From contig CU207211.1 in NCBI GenBank assembly GCA_000026125.1, positions 1,860,001 to 1,924,000 on the forward strand: 64,000 bases of DNA. Direction: 5' to 3'. Below, piece after piece: positions 33,420 to 43,681 of the stretch (position 1 is its first letter; each line of letters opens with the position of its first letter). This stretch comes from Herminiimonas arsenicoxydans. GTDB lineage: Bacteria; Pseudomonadota; Gammaproteobacteria; Burkholderiales; Burkholderiaceae_D. The notes beneath the pieces were generated by a model. The model did no database searches, was not told the DNA's origin, and saw only the letters and a list, made by a program, of their open reading frames with translations. The position numbers and the translations under genes are program-made.

Positions 33420-35138
33420 ATGGCAGTAGTCGTAGCAGGCGAAGGCGGACTGCCGCAAACGGCAGGCGCCAACCCGAACAGCCCGAGCACCATACTCAAC
33501 ATGGCAAAATCGCCTAACGGCCGCAAGTTCCTGTTGATGGTCGGCGTTGCTGCTGTCATTGCGGTAATGATAGGTCTGGTGCTGTGGGGCCAGAAGCCGG
33601 AATATCGAGTGCTGTTTTCCAATTTCTCGGATCGCGATGGCGGCGCCATCATGACCTCGCTGCAAGCGGCCAATGTGCCGTACAAATTCGCCGAAGGCGG
33701 TGGCGCCATACTGGTGCCTGCCGATAAAGTGCATGAAATCCGTCTGAAGCTGGCGGCAGAAGGCTTGCCGAAAGGCGGCAGCGTCGGCTTCGAGTTGATG
33801 GAAAATCAAAAACTCGGCGTTTCTCAATTCCTCGAACAGGTCAATTTCCAGCGTGCGCTGGAAGGCGAATTGGCCCGTTCCATCCAGTCGGTTGGTGCGG
33901 TGCAGGCGGCGCGCGTTCATCTGGCCCTGCCCAAGGCATCGGTCTTTGTACGCGATCAGCAAAAACCAACGGCATCCGTATTGCTGAATCTGCATGCAGG
34001 CCGTTTCCTGGATCAGCAGCAAGTCAGCGCCATCGTGCATCTGGTCGCCAGCAGCGTACCTGAGCTGTCACCGAAAAATGTCACGATCGTCGATCAAGCC
34101 GGCAACCTGCTATCGGAAAACAACAAACCAGCCGGCACCAATACGCTGGACCCATCGCAACTCAAATACGTGCAGGAACTGCAGCAAAACATCGCCAAGC
34201 GCATCGAATCGATCATCACGCCTATCGTCGGGCTCAACAATGTTCGTGCGGAAGCAACCGCTGATGTGGATTTTTCGACCAGCGAGCAAGCGGCTGAAAT
34301 CTACAAACCGAATCAGGTGCCAAGCAGCGCCACCGTGCGCAGCCAGCAAACCAGCGAATCGACGAATGGCAGCAACAACGCAACGGGCGTTCCCGGCGCA
34401 TTGACCAACCAGCCGGCACCGGCAGCAACGGCACCATTGAATACGACGCCGCAAACCACCGCTGCACCCGGCACACCCGGTGCCCCAGGTACTCCCGGCG
34501 CACCGGCTGCCACTGCAACCGCACCGCAAGCCACGCCGATACAACGCGACACCACGACCAATTACGAAGTGGATAAAACCATCCGCTACGTCCAGCAACC
34601 GATGGGTGGCCTCAAGCGCCTGTCCGTTGCCGTCGTGGTCAATTACAAGCGCGTGGTCGGCAAGGATGGCAAAGTCAGTTTCCTGCCGTTGACGGAAATC
34701 GAAAAAACGCAGATAACCGATCTGGTCAGAGAAGCCATGGGTTACAACAAGGATAGAGGCGATACGCTCAATGTCGTCAACAGTCCTTTTGCCGGCAGCA
34801 ACAAGGAAGAAGCACCCAAGTTGCCGCTGTGGGAACGGCCGGAAGCGATCGACATGGGCATGCAGGGAGCCAAGTATCTGCTGCTCGGCATCGTACTGCT
34901 GATTCTGTACTTTAAAGTGTTGAAACCGCTGCTCAACAAACTGAATCCGCCGCCGCTGGCGCTGACGGATGAAAGCGGCCAGCCTGTCGGCATGGCGCAG
35001 GAGCTGGAAGAAGAAGTCGGGCCTATGGGCATCCATATGCACAGTTATCAGCAGAATCTGGAAGCCGCCAAGGAGCTCGCCAGACAGGATCCGAAGGTAG
35101 TCGCAAACATCGTCAAGGCGTGGGTGGGAAATGAGTGA
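33420..35138 (+). CDS. fliF: Flagellar MS-ring protein
   Basis: The protein is 572 aa. It has a first membrane helix at about 36-58 (FLLMVGVAAVIAVMIGLVLW), a YscJ-like domain (LFSNFSDRDGGAIMTSL onward), a Thr/Ala/Pro-rich periplasmic stretch at about 330-375 (GTPGAPGTPGAPAAT), and a second helix near 485-505. The C-terminal tail binds FliG. AGGAG precedes the ATG. The last 8 nt overlap fliG (ATGAGTGA). First gene of the fliFGHIJK unit. Confidence 0.97.
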   Translation: MAVVVAGEGGLPQTAGANPNSPSTILNMAKSPNGRKFLLMVGVAAVIAVMIGLVLWGQKPEYRVLFSNFSDRDGGAIMTSLQAANVPYKFAEGGGAILVPADKVHEIRLKLAAEGLPKGGSVGFELMENQKLGVSQFLEQVNFQRALEGELARSIQSVGAVQAARVHLALPKASVFVRDQQKPTASVLLNLHAGRFLDQQQVSAIVHLVASSVPELSPKNVTIVDQAGNLLSENNKPAGTNTLDPSQLKYVQELQQNIAKRIESIITPIVGLNNVRAEATADVDFSTSEQAAEIYKPNQVPSSATVRSQQTSESTNGSNNATGVPGALTNQPAPAATAPLNTTPQTTAAPGTPGAPGTPGAPAATATAPQATPIQRDTTTNYEVDKTIRYVQQPMGGLKRLSVAVVVNYKRVVGKDGKVSFLPLTEIEKTQITDLVREAMGYNKDRGDTLNVVNSPFAGSNKEEAPKLPLWERPEAIDMGMQGAKYLLLGIVLLILYFKVLKPLLNKLNPPPLALTDESGQPVGMAQELEEEVGPMGIHMHSYQQNLEAAKELARQDPKVVANIVKAWVGNE

Positions 35139-36126
35139 TAAAGGCATACATAAAGGCGCGGTCTTGATGCTTGCACTCGGCGCGGATGAAGCTGCCGAGG
35201 TGATGAAATATCTCGGCCCGCGCGAAGTACAGAAACTCGGCGCAGCCATGTCCACGATGAAGGCCATCCAGAGCGAGGAACTGGTTTCCGTGCTCAGCGA
35301 ATTCAGGGCCGAGACCGAAAAAAATACCTCGCTGGGTCTGGATTCCGACGACTACATCCGCGACGTGCTGACCAAGGCACTGGGCGACGACAAGGCGGCG
35401 TCGCTGCTCAACCGCATTCTCGGCGCACGCGATGCCAGCGGCATCGAAAGCCTGAAATGGATGGACGCACAATCGGTCGCCGATCTGGTGCGCAACGAAC
35501 ATCCGCAAATCATCGCCACCATCCTGGTCCATCTGGAACGCGATCAGGCCTGCGAAGTGCTGGAACATTTCACCGAACGTCTGCGCAACGATTGCGTATT
35601 GCGCATTGCGACACTGGACGGCGTGCAGCCGGCCGCCCTGCGCGAACTGAACGAAGTGTTGACGAAGCTGTTGACCGGCAATGAAAACCTGAAGAAAAAA
35701 CCGATGGGCGGTATCCGCGCGGCGGCAGAAATTCTCAACTTCTTCAATGGCGAAAACGAAGTATCGGTGATGGCCAATCTGAAGGGCTACGATAACGATA
35801 TGGCGCAAAAGATCATGGACGAAATGTTCGTGTTCGACAACATCATGGATATCGAAGATAGAGGCATCCAGCTGCTGCTGCGCGAAGTGCAATCCGAATC
35901 GCTGATCATCGCGCTCAAAGGTGCAACACCAGATTTGCGCGAAAAATTCTTCAAGAATATGTCGCAGCGTGCAGGAGAAATGATGCGCGAAGATCTGGAA
36001 TCGAAAGGGCCGGTACGCCTGTCCGAAGTTGAAGCTAATCAGAAGGAAATCCTGCAAATCGTGCGTCGTCTGGCCGATGAAGGCCAATTGACGCTGGGCG
36101 GCAAGGCGGAAGATGCTTATGTCTGA
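35131..36126 (+). CDS. fliG: Flagellar motor switch protein FliG
   Basis: The protein is 331 aa, standard length. The middle domain contains the conserved EHPQIIATILVHLE, and the C-terminal domain has the charged torque helix (DIEDRGIQLLLREVQSESLIIALKG, split by hydrophobics). FliG sits on the MS ring and meets the stator to create torque. It overlaps fliF by 8 nt and fliH by 8 nt. Confidence 0.97.
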   Translation: MSDKGIHKGAVLMLALGADEAAEVMKYLGPREVQKLGAAMSTMKAIQSEELVSVLSEFRAETEKNTSLGLDSDDYIRDVLTKALGDDKAASLLNRILGARDASGIESLKWMDAQSVADLVRNEHPQIIATILVHLERDQACEVLEHFTERLRNDCVLRIATLDGVQPAALRELNEVLTKLLTGNENLKKKPMGGIRAAAEILNFFNGENEVSVMANLKGYDNDMAQKIMDEMFVFDNIMDIEDRGIQLLLREVQSESLIIALKGATPDLREKFFKNMSQRAGEMMREDLESKGPVRLSEVEANQKEILQIVRRLADEGQLTLGGKAEDAYV

Positions 36127-36814
36127 CGTCATTCCGAAAGAAAAGCAGTCGGCTTACCAACGCTGGGAAATGACATCCTTCGGCGAAGAACCTGCCGGTG
36201 GCAAGGCGTCGACACCCGATACCGCCGCGTCCATCGCTGCCGCCAATGCTGCGGCGAGCGCGCAGATGGCCAATATTGCCGCGATGGCGCAACAGATTGA
36301 AGACGCACGCGCGCAGGCGCATGCCGAAGGTTATGCCGCCGGTCTCGAAGAAGGTCGCGCAGCCGGCCTGGCAGAAGGTCGTGCGCAGGCCGAACAGGAA
36401 AGACTCAGCCTGCGGCAGATCGCCGAAACTTTTGGTACGGAAGTAGCGCAAGCCAATGAACTGATCGCCAACGACATGCTCGATCTGTCGCTGGATCTGG
36501 CCAAGGCGATGCTGAAAACCGCCTTGAACGTGCGTCCCGAACTCATCATCCCGCTGGTGCGGGAAGCAATTCACTATCTGCCTACGCTGCAGCAACCCAC
36601 GCTGCTCCATCTGCATCCGGACGATGCAGCCATCGTCGCCGTACACATGAACGATGAATTGAGTGCGGTCGGCTGGCGCGTGGTGGAAGATACGCACATG
36701 GGTCGCGGCGGTTGCCGCGTCGAAGCGGTCAGTAATCAGATCGATGCCAGCGCCCCAACTCGCTGGCAGCGCATTGCCGCCTCACTGGGCAAAGAATCCG
36801 ACTGGCTAGTCTGA
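36119..36814 (+). CDS. fliH: Flagellar assembly protein FliH
   Basis: The protein is 231 aa from ATG 36119; ATG 36113 is also possible. The N-terminal half contains an unbroken GxxxG series (five Gly at four-residue spacing, in [19 protein letters not shown], residues about 71-88), a FliH hallmark. The C-terminal part matches the FliH/YscL/V-ATPase stalk fold. FliH regulates the FliI ATPase and brings it to the export gate. It overlaps fliG by 8 nt and fliI by 1 nt. Confidence 0.93.
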   Translation: MSDVIPKEKQSAYQRWEMTSFGEEPAGGKASTPDTAASIAAANAAASAQMANIAAMAQQIEDARAQAHAEGYAAGLEEGRAAGLAEGRAQAEQERLSLRQIAETFGTEVAQANELIANDMLDLSLDLAKAMLKTALNVRPELIIPLVREAIHYLPTLQQPTLLHLHPDDAAIVAVHMNDELSAVGWRVVEDTHMGRGGCRVEAVSNQIDASAPTRWQRIAASLGKESDWLV

Positions 36815-38229
36815 TGCCCACCACGACTCCTTCAACCACCCCGAACAGCAGTCGCTGGCAGGCTTATCTGCGCGATTGCCGTACCCTGCTGGATATCGCC
36901 GAGCCGATGCTGGTCTCCGGCCGCATCACGCGCGTGGCTGGCCTGGTGATGGAAGCGGTTGGTCTCAAGCTCGCCGTCGGCAGCGCCTGTACGATACCGC
37001 TGGCAAATGGCGCACGCATTGAAGCTGAGGTAGTCGGTTTTGAGGACGACAGGCTGTTCCTGATGCCGCAAAGCGATGTGGAAGGAATAGTGCCCGGCAC
37101 GCGCGTATTCCCCGTAGAGGTGGTGCAATCGCTACCCAAACCTGGGGCCGTCAGCCATCCGCGCCGTCGCCCTAGCGATCGCACCCGTCATCTGCCGGTC
37201 GGTATGGAGTTACTGGGTCGCGTGCTGGATGGCGCTGGCCGTCCTCTCGATAGTCTGGGACCGCTGCATGCAACGCACTCTGGACCGCTGAATGTACGCG
37301 CCGCCAATCCGCTTACACGTGCGCCCATCACCGATGTACTGGATGTAGGCGTGCGCGCCATCAACAGCATGCTGACCGTAGGACGTGGTCAGCGCATGGG
37401 CTTGTTCGCCGGCTCCGGCGTCGGCAAAAGCGTGTTGCTCGGCATGATGGCACGCTATACAACTGCCGATGTGATCGTGGTCGGCCTGATCGGCGAACGG
37501 GGTCGCGAGGTGAAGGAATTCATCGAACAGATTCTGGGGCCGGAAGGTCTGGCGCGTTCAGTCGTGGTTGCGGCACCAGCCGACACGCCGCCGCTGATGC
37601 GCTTGCAAGGAGCCGCCTACACCACGGCCATCGCCGAACATTTCCGCGATGAAGGCAAAGATGTCTTGCTGATCATGGATTCGCTGACGCGCTATGCGAT
37701 GGCGCAGCGCGAGATCGCCCTCGCCATCGGCGAACCGCCGGCCACCAAGGGTTATCCACCATCGGTATTCGCCAAGTTGCCGGCACTGGTCGAACGTGCC
37801 GGCAACGGCAAGGAAGGCGGCGGCTCGATCACGGCGTTTTATACCGTATTGACCGAGGGCGATGATCAACAGGATCCGATTGCCGATGCCGCGCGGGCGA
37901 TTCTGGACGGCCATATTGTGCTGAACCGCTCGCTGGCGGAAGCCGGACATTACCCGGCGATCGATATCGAACAGTCGATCAGTCGCGCGATGCACAATAT
38001 CACGACGCCGGAACATCAAAAGCAGACGCGCAAGCTGAAACAACTGACCTCCCGCTATCAGCGCAATCGCGACCTGATCAGCGTCGGCGCCTACAGCGCG
38101 GGCTCGGACCCGGTACTGGACGAGGCCATTGCCCTGAATACAAAAATAGAGTCATTCCTGCAACAGGATATTACCGAACGCAGCGGCATAAACGAGAGCT
38201 TGGGGCAACTTGCCTCGCTATTCGAGTGA
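36814..38229 (+). CDS. fliI: Flagellum-specific export ATPase
   Basis: The protein is 471 aa, F1-beta-like. Walker A GSGVGKS lies at about residues 200-206, Walker B near [17 protein letters not shown], and [10 protein letters not shown] supplies the catalytic Glu region. It powers unfolding and delivery of export substrates in the cytoplasm together with FliH and FliJ. The start is TGATG-coupled with fliH. Typical length. Confidence 0.97.
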   Translation: MPTTTPSTTPNSSRWQAYLRDCRTLLDIAEPMLVSGRITRVAGLVMEAVGLKLAVGSACTIPLANGARIEAEVVGFEDDRLFLMPQSDVEGIVPGTRVFPVEVVQSLPKPGAVSHPRRRPSDRTRHLPVGMELLGRVLDGAGRPLDSLGPLHATHSGPLNVRAANPLTRAPITDVLDVGVRAINSMLTVGRGQRMGLFAGSGVGKSVLLGMMARYTTADVIVVGLIGERGREVKEFIEQILGPEGLARSVVVAAPADTPPLMRLQGAAYTTAIAEHFRDEGKDVLLIMDSLTRYAMAQREIALAIGEPPATKGYPPSVFAKLPALVERAGNGKEGGGSITAFYTVLTEGDDQQDPIADAARAILDGHIVLNRSLAEAGHYPAIDIEQSISRAMHNITTPEHQKQTRKLKQLTSRYQRNRDLISVGAYSAGSDPVLDEAIALNTKIESFLQQDITERSGINESLGQLASLFE

Positions 38230-38264
38230 TGGCTGCAGGCGTCAAAAAAATATAATTACTCACA

Positions 38265-38705
38265 ATGGCTACCTCCTCTGCATTAGACACACTGATAGAA
38301 CTGGCCAGCAAGGAAAGCGACGAAGCTGCCAAGCGTCTGGGCCACTGCATGAAGGCCGCCGAGGACAGCGAACAGAAACTGGCTTTGCTGATGCAGTATC
38401 GCGACGATTACGCCACGCGCTTTCAGCAAAATCTGGCTAACGGTTTGACGGCCATGGGTTACCGTAATTTCCAGCTCTTCCTGGACAAGCTGGAAAACGC
38501 AATCAGCAGTCAGCAATTGGTGGTGCGCGATGCGCATATACACGTCGAACAGGAACGATCGGCATGGCAAGCCAGTGAACGCAAACGCATGTCCTACGGC
38601 ACGCTGGCAAACCGGGCATTGAAGGCCAGGCAACTGGCCGAAAACAAACGCGACCAGAAGCAGACGGACGAACACGCAGCCCGGCAATTTCTGTACAAAA
38701 GATAA
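38265..38705 (+). CDS. fliJ: Flagellar export protein FliJ
   Basis: The protein is 146 aa, almost entirely coiled coil with Glu/Lys/Arg/Ala, as in FliJ. The pattern SALDTLIELASKESDEAAKRLG at the start and the DYATRFQQN segment fit the family. FliJ is the central stalk of the FliI hexamer and helps engage FlhA. It lies between fliI and fliK. Confidence 0.92.
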   Translation: MATSSALDTLIELASKESDEAAKRLGHCMKAAEDSEQKLALLMQYRDDYATRFQQNLANGLTAMGYRNFQLFLDKLENAISSQQLVVRDAHIHVEQERSAWQASERKRMSYGTLANRALKARQLAENKRDQKQTDEHAARQFLYKR

Positions 38706-38729
38706 ACGACAACAACAGGCGACAGACTC

Positions 38730-39908
38730 ATGAATACCTCCGCGATCAACAACCCGCTCGGCATATTGCAGGCGCCTGCCAGCAACAAGCAGGATATGGC
38801 GTCCCCGTCCGATACTGGCGCGTTCAATCAGGTGCTCTCGCGTGAAATCGCCGGCCGTAACAATGCCGACAGCAACACAGCAACACACAATACGCAAAAG
38901 GAAGCATCCGGCAAAGGCGACGGCACGACCAACGCCAAGAACGACAACAGCAATACGACTGCTGCCGAAACGGCAAAGAGCGCGGAAAACGAAAAGGCTG
39001 CTGCCCTCGCCGTCTCTAAAAAGGATGAAGCCGATCCCGCCGCGACCGACCCTTCCGCAGAATTGCTGGCTTTTGTGGCCGCACTGACACAGGCCAATAC
39101 TGCGCAAGCCCCGGCAGCGGACACAGCGCCGGACACGCTGGCCACCACCAAGGCTGCCGACATCGACACCAAACTGGATGCGGATAGCACGCTTGCTGCC
39201 ACGACCACCGCCGCCGGTAGCGAAAAAGATGCGATCGGCAAAAAGTCGGACTTCGTTTCCGCTCTGGACAAAGCCACCGTCGCGGCAAATGAAAACAGTA
39301 AAACGCCCGCTGCTGCATCAGCCGCCGCCAAGGGCGATGCCGATCTCGCGGTCGCTGCTGCAACGACAACTGCAGCAGCCAAGGCCATCGAACCGGCCAC
39401 CGTCAGCAATCCGCAAACCATCGCCATCAACACCGCCGCACTTCAGCATCTGAACGAAACGCGGAATGCGCAATCCGCCAAGCTGGCGCCGCAAGTCGGC
39501 AGCCCGGGATGGGATCAGGCGCTGGGTCAAAAAGTGGTATGGATGATTCAGGGCGCACAGCAAACTGCAACGCTGACGCTGAATCCGCCTGATCTCGGGC
39601 CCATGCAGGTGACCTTGAACGTCTCGAACAATCAGGCGACGGCAAACTTTACTGCGCATCAGCCCGAAGTTCGTCAGGCGCTGGAAGCGGCCATGCCGCG
39701 CCTGCGCGAAATGCTGAACGACGCAGGCATACAGCTTGGCCAGTCCAGCGTCAGCGCCGGTTCGCCGAATCAGCAGCAAACATCCGGCGAACAGCAACAG
39801 GGCGGACGTCAAGCCAGCCGCAACGACAATGCCGTGGAACCCGTCATCCACGTCAGCCACGTACCGCTGCCTTCCAGCGGCAGCGGCATGGTCGACACCT
39901 TTGCCTGA
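38730..39908 (+). CDS. fliK: Flagellar hook-length control protein FliK
   Basis: The protein is 392 aa. A long Ala/Thr/Asp-rich N-terminal part (to about 250) acts as the molecular ruler. The FliK C-terminal domain (about 265-345) has QTATLTLNPPDLGPMQVTLNV and MPRLREMLNDAGIQL. FliK is exported, measures hook length and triggers the FlhB switch to filament substrates. This is the canonical copy, next to fliJ; a second FliK-like protein lies at 30448. Confidence 0.95.
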   Translation: MNTSAINNPLGILQAPASNKQDMASPSDTGAFNQVLSREIAGRNNADSNTATHNTQKEASGKGDGTTNAKNDNSNTTAAETAKSAENEKAAALAVSKKDEADPAATDPSAELLAFVAALTQANTAQAPAADTAPDTLATTKAADIDTKLDADSTLAATTTAAGSEKDAIGKKSDFVSALDKATVAANENSKTPAAASAAAKGDADLAVAAATTTAAAKAIEPATVSNPQTIAINTAALQHLNETRNAQSAKLAPQVGSPGWDQALGQKVVWMIQGAQQTATLTLNPPDLGPMQVTLNVSNNQATANFTAHQPEVRQALEAAMPRLREMLNDAGIQLGQSSVSAGSPNQQQTSGEQQQGGRQASRNDNAVEPVIHVSHVPLPSSGSGMVDTFA

Positions 39909-40256
39909 CGCGATTCCATAGCATCTGCAGCGCTTCGTTGTCAAAACATATACTCCGCGCCTGCAGCGATTTCTGCATGGCGTGGATGCGCTCTTCATCT
40001 GTTCACTAAAAATCACATCGTTTTTCGCACGATGCGAGTGTTGCTCGCAATGAATAATGGTTTAATAGGCCCTGAGCAAAAATTCCGCACATCCTCAACG
40101 ATGCGCGGCATTCGCTGGAAGAAGCGACCACGGGACTGGATGACGTGAATACGACGATATGCGTCGTGTTCCCCTCTCTTTTCAATGCATCCTGTGTGTC
40201 GTTTTTTTTTAATAATGGCGTGTAACCAGAATGCATGCCGCACTTGAGGAAAACAG
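39909..40256. other. 348-bp gap between fliK and fliL
   Basis: This is the only long interruption of the fliF-fliR run. No full gene is seen. The plus strand has a short open stretch at about 40083-40235 without a start, and runs of T near 40201-40210. A promoter for fliLMNOPQR probably lies here, but no clear sigma-28 or sigma-70 motif stands out. Confidence 0.5.
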
Positions 40257-40757
40257 ATGGCAACAAAAGCAGCTCCCAAAACGACCAGCGCAAACGTGGA
40301 AGCAAAACCGAAGAAATCAAGGATCTTGATTATCGTGCTCGCGTTGTTGATCATCATGGCTGCTGGCGGCGCTGGTGCATGGTATTTCCTGGGTCAGAAA
40401 GCAGCGGCACAACCTGCAAAGGCAGCGCACGTGGAAGCAAAGCCGCCGGTGTTTTTGCCTATGGAAGCGTTCACCGTCAATCTGCAGTCTGAAAACGGCG
40501 AACAATTTCTGCAAACCAGCTTTACGCTGCAGGTATTGGATCAGGCGCAGGTGGATTTGATCAAGCTGTACATGCCGCATGTGCGTAGCCGCATACTGTT
40601 GCTGCTGTCGAGCAAAAAGGCTTCGGAAATCCTGAGCGTGGAAGGCAAGACCAAGCTGGCCGAAGAAATCATCAATATTTTCAAACAACCATTTACACCA
40701 CAGGGCCCGACCGTCAAGGTAAGCAGCGTGTTGTTTACCTCATTCGTCGTGCAATAA
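40257..40757 (+). CDS. fliL: Flagellar basal body protein FliL
   Basis: The protein is 166 aa. One membrane helix (about 22-43, ILIIVLALLIIMAAGGAGAW) follows a basic N-terminus. The periplasmic domain starts with the usual FLPMEAFTVNLQ and ends KVSSVLFTSFVVQ. FliL surrounds or supports the stator around the rotor. fliM follows after 4 nt. Confidence 0.95.
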   Translation: MATKAAPKTTSANVEAKPKKSRILIIVLALLIIMAAGGAGAWYFLGQKAAAQPAKAAHVEAKPPVFLPMEAFTVNLQSENGEQFLQTSFTLQVLDQAQVDLIKLYMPHVRSRILLLLSSKKASEILSVEGKTKLAEEIINIFKQPFTPQGPTVKVSSVLFTSFVVQ

Positions 40758-40761
40758 AATC

Positions 40762-41760
40762 ATGGCCGATAATTTCCTCTCACAGGAAGAAGTTGATGCT
40801 CTTTTAAAGGGCGTCAATGGCGATCAGGATGAGGCCGGCAAGCCGGAAGATTCGACTGGCGTGCGCCCATACAATCTTGCAACGCAAGAACGTATCGTGC
40901 GCGGCCGCATGCCGACGCTGGAAATTATCAATGAGCGTTTTTCGCGTCTGTTGCGCATCGGCCTGTTCAATTTCCTGCATCGTAGCGCCGAGGTTTCCAT
41001 CGGTCCGGTGCGTGTATCGAAATACAGCGAATTCATACGCAATCTGGTGGTACCGACCAACCTGAACCTGATTCACATGAAGCCGCTGCGCGGCATCGGC
41101 CTGATCGTGCTCGACCCGAATCTGGTCTTCCTGCTGGTGGACAATCTGTTCGGCGGCGATGGCCGCTTCCATACACGGGTGGAAGGTCGCGATTTCACGC
41201 AAACCGAACAGCGCATCATCCAGCGCATACTCGGCATCATTTTTGAAACCTATGCCAAGTCATGGGAACCCGTCTATCCGGTTGAATTCGAGTACATCCG
41301 CTCGGAGATGAACACCCAGTTCGCCAACATCGCGACCCCGAATGAAGTGGTAGTTGCCACCACCTTCACGATCGAACTCGGTCCGGTCAGCGGCGACCTG
41401 CATTTCTGCGTGCCCTACTCGATGATCGAACCGATACGCGATCTGCTGACCAGCAGCATGCAGGGTGAAACGCTGGAAATGGACAAGCGCTGGATACGCT
41501 TGATGACGCAGCAGATCCAGACCGCAGAAGTTGAAATTCTCGCCAATATGGGGTCGGCCAAAGTAACCCTGGGCGACATCCTGAACATGAAGATCGGCGA
41601 CATTATTTCGATCGCCGTACCGGAGCAGGTCACGGCGGAAGTCGATGGCGTACCGGTGATGGAATGCTCATACGGAAAACTGAATGGGCAATATGCTTTG
41701 CGTGTGGAAAAACTGATCTATAGCGCAAACGATACAACGCAAGGAGAAGATCATGAGTGA
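40762..41760 (+). CDS. fliM: Flagellar motor switch protein FliM
   Basis: The protein is 332 aa. The N-terminal CheY-P-binding peptide is present (LSQEEVDALLKGV, residues 6-18). The middle domain has RIGLFNFLHRSAEVS and GGDGR; the C-terminal SpoA-like domain contacts FliN. It forms the C ring that sets rotation direction. It overlaps fliN by 8 nt (ATGAGTGA). Confidence 0.97.
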   Translation: MADNFLSQEEVDALLKGVNGDQDEAGKPEDSTGVRPYNLATQERIVRGRMPTLEIINERFSRLLRIGLFNFLHRSAEVSIGPVRVSKYSEFIRNLVVPTNLNLIHMKPLRGIGLIVLDPNLVFLLVDNLFGGDGRFHTRVEGRDFTQTEQRIIQRILGIIFETYAKSWEPVYPVEFEYIRSEMNTQFANIATPNEVVVATTFTIELGPVSGDLHFCVPYSMIEPIRDLLTSSMQGETLEMDKRWIRLMTQQIQTAEVEILANMGSAKVTLGDILNMKIGDIISIAVPEQVTAEVDGVPVMECSYGKLNGQYALRVEKLIYSANDTTQGEDHE

Positions 41761-42178
41761 AGAAAACGCATCCCAGACTACTGCGGAAGACGGTTGGGGC
41801 GCGGCCATGGCCGAGCAGGAGCAGACGGAAGCCGAAGCTGCTGCGATGGCACCGAAAGCTGCCTCTGCCACGGTCTTCAAGGATTTCTCCGGCGGCGACC
41901 TGAAAACCGGCACGCACAACGATATCGACTTCATCCTCGATATCCCGGTGCAACTGACGGTGGAACTCGGTCGCACCAAGATCGCCATCAAGAATCTGCT
42001 GCAACTGGCGCAGGGTTCTGTCGTCGAGCTCGACGGCCTGGCCGGCGAACCGATGGATGTCCTCGTCAACGGCTGCCTGATTGCTCAGGGTGAAGTCGTG
42101 GTGGTGAATGACAAATTCGGCATACGTCTCACCGATATCATCACGCCGTCAGAACGCATCCGCAAATTGAACCGATGA
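41753..42178 (+). CDS. fliN: Flagellar motor switch protein FliN
   Basis: The protein is 141 aa. An Ala/Glu-rich N-terminal half precedes the C-terminal SpoA domain (ILDIPVQLTVELGRTKI, LVNGCLIAQGEVVVVNDKFGIRLTDI). FliN is the bottom of the C ring and a docking site for FliH. It overlaps fliM by 8 nt and fliO by 4 nt. Confidence 0.97.
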   Translation: MSEENASQTTAEDGWGAAMAEQEQTEAEAAAMAPKAASATVFKDFSGGDLKTGTHNDIDFILDIPVQLTVELGRTKIAIKNLLQLAQGSVVELDGLAGEPMDVLVNGCLIAQGEVVVVNDKFGIRLTDIITPSERIRKLNR

Positions 42179-42618
42179 TTTTTCCTCGTCTTATCTTGCT
42201 GGCAGCCGCACCGCTGACGATGCTGGCAGCAGCGGCTCGCGCTGCCGATGCACCTGCTGCTACCGCTGCTGCGGCCAATACATCAACAGCAGGCAATCTG
42301 CTGCAAGTTACATTGGGCCTGCTCGTTGTACTGGGCCTGATGGCAGCCGCAGCCTGGATGCTGCGCCGTTTTACCGGCGCAAAAGGCAGCAGTGCCGCCA
42401 ATATCAAGATCATAGGCGGCGTCAGCGTCGGCAATCGTGAACGCGTGGTGGTCGTCGAAATCGCCGATCAATGGATAGTCGTGGGCGTCGCACCGGGCCG
42501 CGTCAATGCCTTGAGCACGATGCCACGCCAGGAAACACCCGTCATTACCGATGCACCGCCAGCGAAGAATTTTTCCAGCTGGCTCGCGCAAACAATCGAA
42601 AAACGCAATGTCCAATAG
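42175..42618 (+). CDS. fliO: Flagellar biosynthetic protein FliO
   Basis: The protein is 147 aa. It has a signal-like N-terminus (to about residue 24), a short Ala/Thr spacer and a membrane helix at about 42-63 ([20 protein letters not shown]). The cytoplasmic domain contains [19 protein letters not shown], the FliO/FliZ pattern. FliO helps FliP assemble. It overlaps fliN by 4 nt, and fliP starts inside its last 11 nt. Confidence 0.92.
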   Translation: MIFPRLILLAAAPLTMLAAAARAADAPAATAAAANTSTAGNLLQVTLGLLVVLGLMAAAAWMLRRFTGAKGSSAANIKIIGGVSVGNRERVVVVEIADQWIVVGVAPGRVNALSTMPRQETPVITDAPPAKNFSSWLAQTIEKRNVQ

Positions 42619-43366
42619 CACTCTCCCCCTGCTGCGTCGCTGCCTGCCCCTGTTGCTGCTGGTCTTGCCGATGGCAGCCATGGCGCAGCAAGCCGGCCTG
42701 CCCGCACTGACCAGCACGCCGACGCCGGGCGGCGGACAAACCTATTCGCTCAGCCTGCAAACCCTGCTGCTGCTGACCGGACTGTCGTTTTTGCCGGCCG
42801 TGCTGCTGATGATGACCAGTTTTACCCGCATCATCATCGTTCTTTCATTACTGCGCCAGGCACTCGGCACCCAGAGTTCGCCACCGAACCAGGTCATCAT
42901 CGGGCTGTCATTGTTCCTGACCCTGTTTGTCATGAGCCCGGTGCTGGACAAGATTTACGTCGACGCCTATCAACCCTTCTCCGCCAACAAGATCCAGATG
43001 GGTGAAGCGCTCGACAAGGCAGTGGCACCCTTGAAAACCTTCATGATCAAGCAGACCCGTGAATCCGATCTGGCCCTGTACGTCAAGATGTCCAAGGGAC
43101 CGGAGCTGCAGGGACCGGAAGATATTCCGCTGCGCATACTGGTGCCGGCCTTCATCACCAGCGAACTGAAAACCGCTTTCCAGATCAGCTTCGCCATCTT
43201 CATTCCCTTCCTGATCATCGACATGGTGGTTGCCAGCGTCTTGATGTCGATGGGGATGATGATGGTATCGCCGGCGATTGTGGCCTTGCCGTTCAAGCTG
43301 ATGCTGTTCGTCCTGGTCGATGGCTGGCAATTGCTGATCGGCTCACTGGCGCAAAGTTTTTACTGA
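42608..43366 (+). CDS. fliP: Flagellar export gate protein FliP
   Basis: The protein is 252 aa from ATG 42608. A cleavable signal peptide (hydrophobic to AMAQQAG) is typical of FliP. Core helices contain [19 protein letters not shown] and [20 protein letters not shown]. It forms the export gate with FliQ and FliR. The longer upstream frame was rejected because the signal peptide starts here and fliO occupies that DNA. Confidence 0.96.
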   Translation: MSNSTLPLLRRCLPLLLLVLPMAAMAQQAGLPALTSTPTPGGGQTYSLSLQTLLLLTGLSFLPAVLLMMTSFTRIIIVLSLLRQALGTQSSPPNQVIIGLSLFLTLFVMSPVLDKIYVDAYQPFSANKIQMGEALDKAVAPLKTFMIKQTRESDLALYVKMSKGPELQGPEDIPLRILVPAFITSELKTAFQISFAIFIPFLIIDMVVASVLMSMGMMMVSPAIVALPFKLMLFVLVDGWQLLIGSLAQSFY

Positions 43367-43375
43367 GGATTTGCT

Positions 43376-43645
43376 ATGACTCCCGAAACCGTCATGACCA
43401 TGGGCCGTCATGCGATTGAAATTACGCTGATGGTAGCGGCGCCGATGTTGCTGGTTGCACTGGGCATCGGCCTGATCGTCAGTATTTTTCAGGCCGCCAC
43501 GCAAATCAATGAAACCACACTATCCTTCATTCCGAAACTGGTCGGTATTTTTCTCGCATTGATCATTGCCGGGCCATGGATGCTGACCGTGCTGCTCGAC
43601 TACATGCGTGAGACGTTCACCAATATTCCCCTGCTCGTCAGCTAG
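43376..43645 (+). CDS. fliQ: Flagellar export gate protein FliQ
   Basis: The protein is 89 aa with two hydrophobic helices, starting MTPETVMTMGRHAIEITLMV and containing QAATQINETTLSFIPK, the FliQ signature. Four copies stabilise the FliP-FliR gate. It lies 9 nt after fliP; GAGGA precedes the ATG. Confidence 0.96.
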   Translation: MTPETVMTMGRHAIEITLMVAAPMLLVALGIGLIVSIFQAATQINETTLSFIPKLVGIFLALIIAGPWMLTVLLDYMRETFTNIPLLVS

Positions 43646-43681
43646 TAGCGACGCCGCCACCCTGCTTCAACCCGGATCGGC

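Noticed and set aside
34110..36132. Two long minus-strand open frames (385 and 339 codons) opposite fliF and fliG
   Set aside because: Both lie entirely under well-conserved flagellar genes and read as His/Arg/Phe-rich nonsense.
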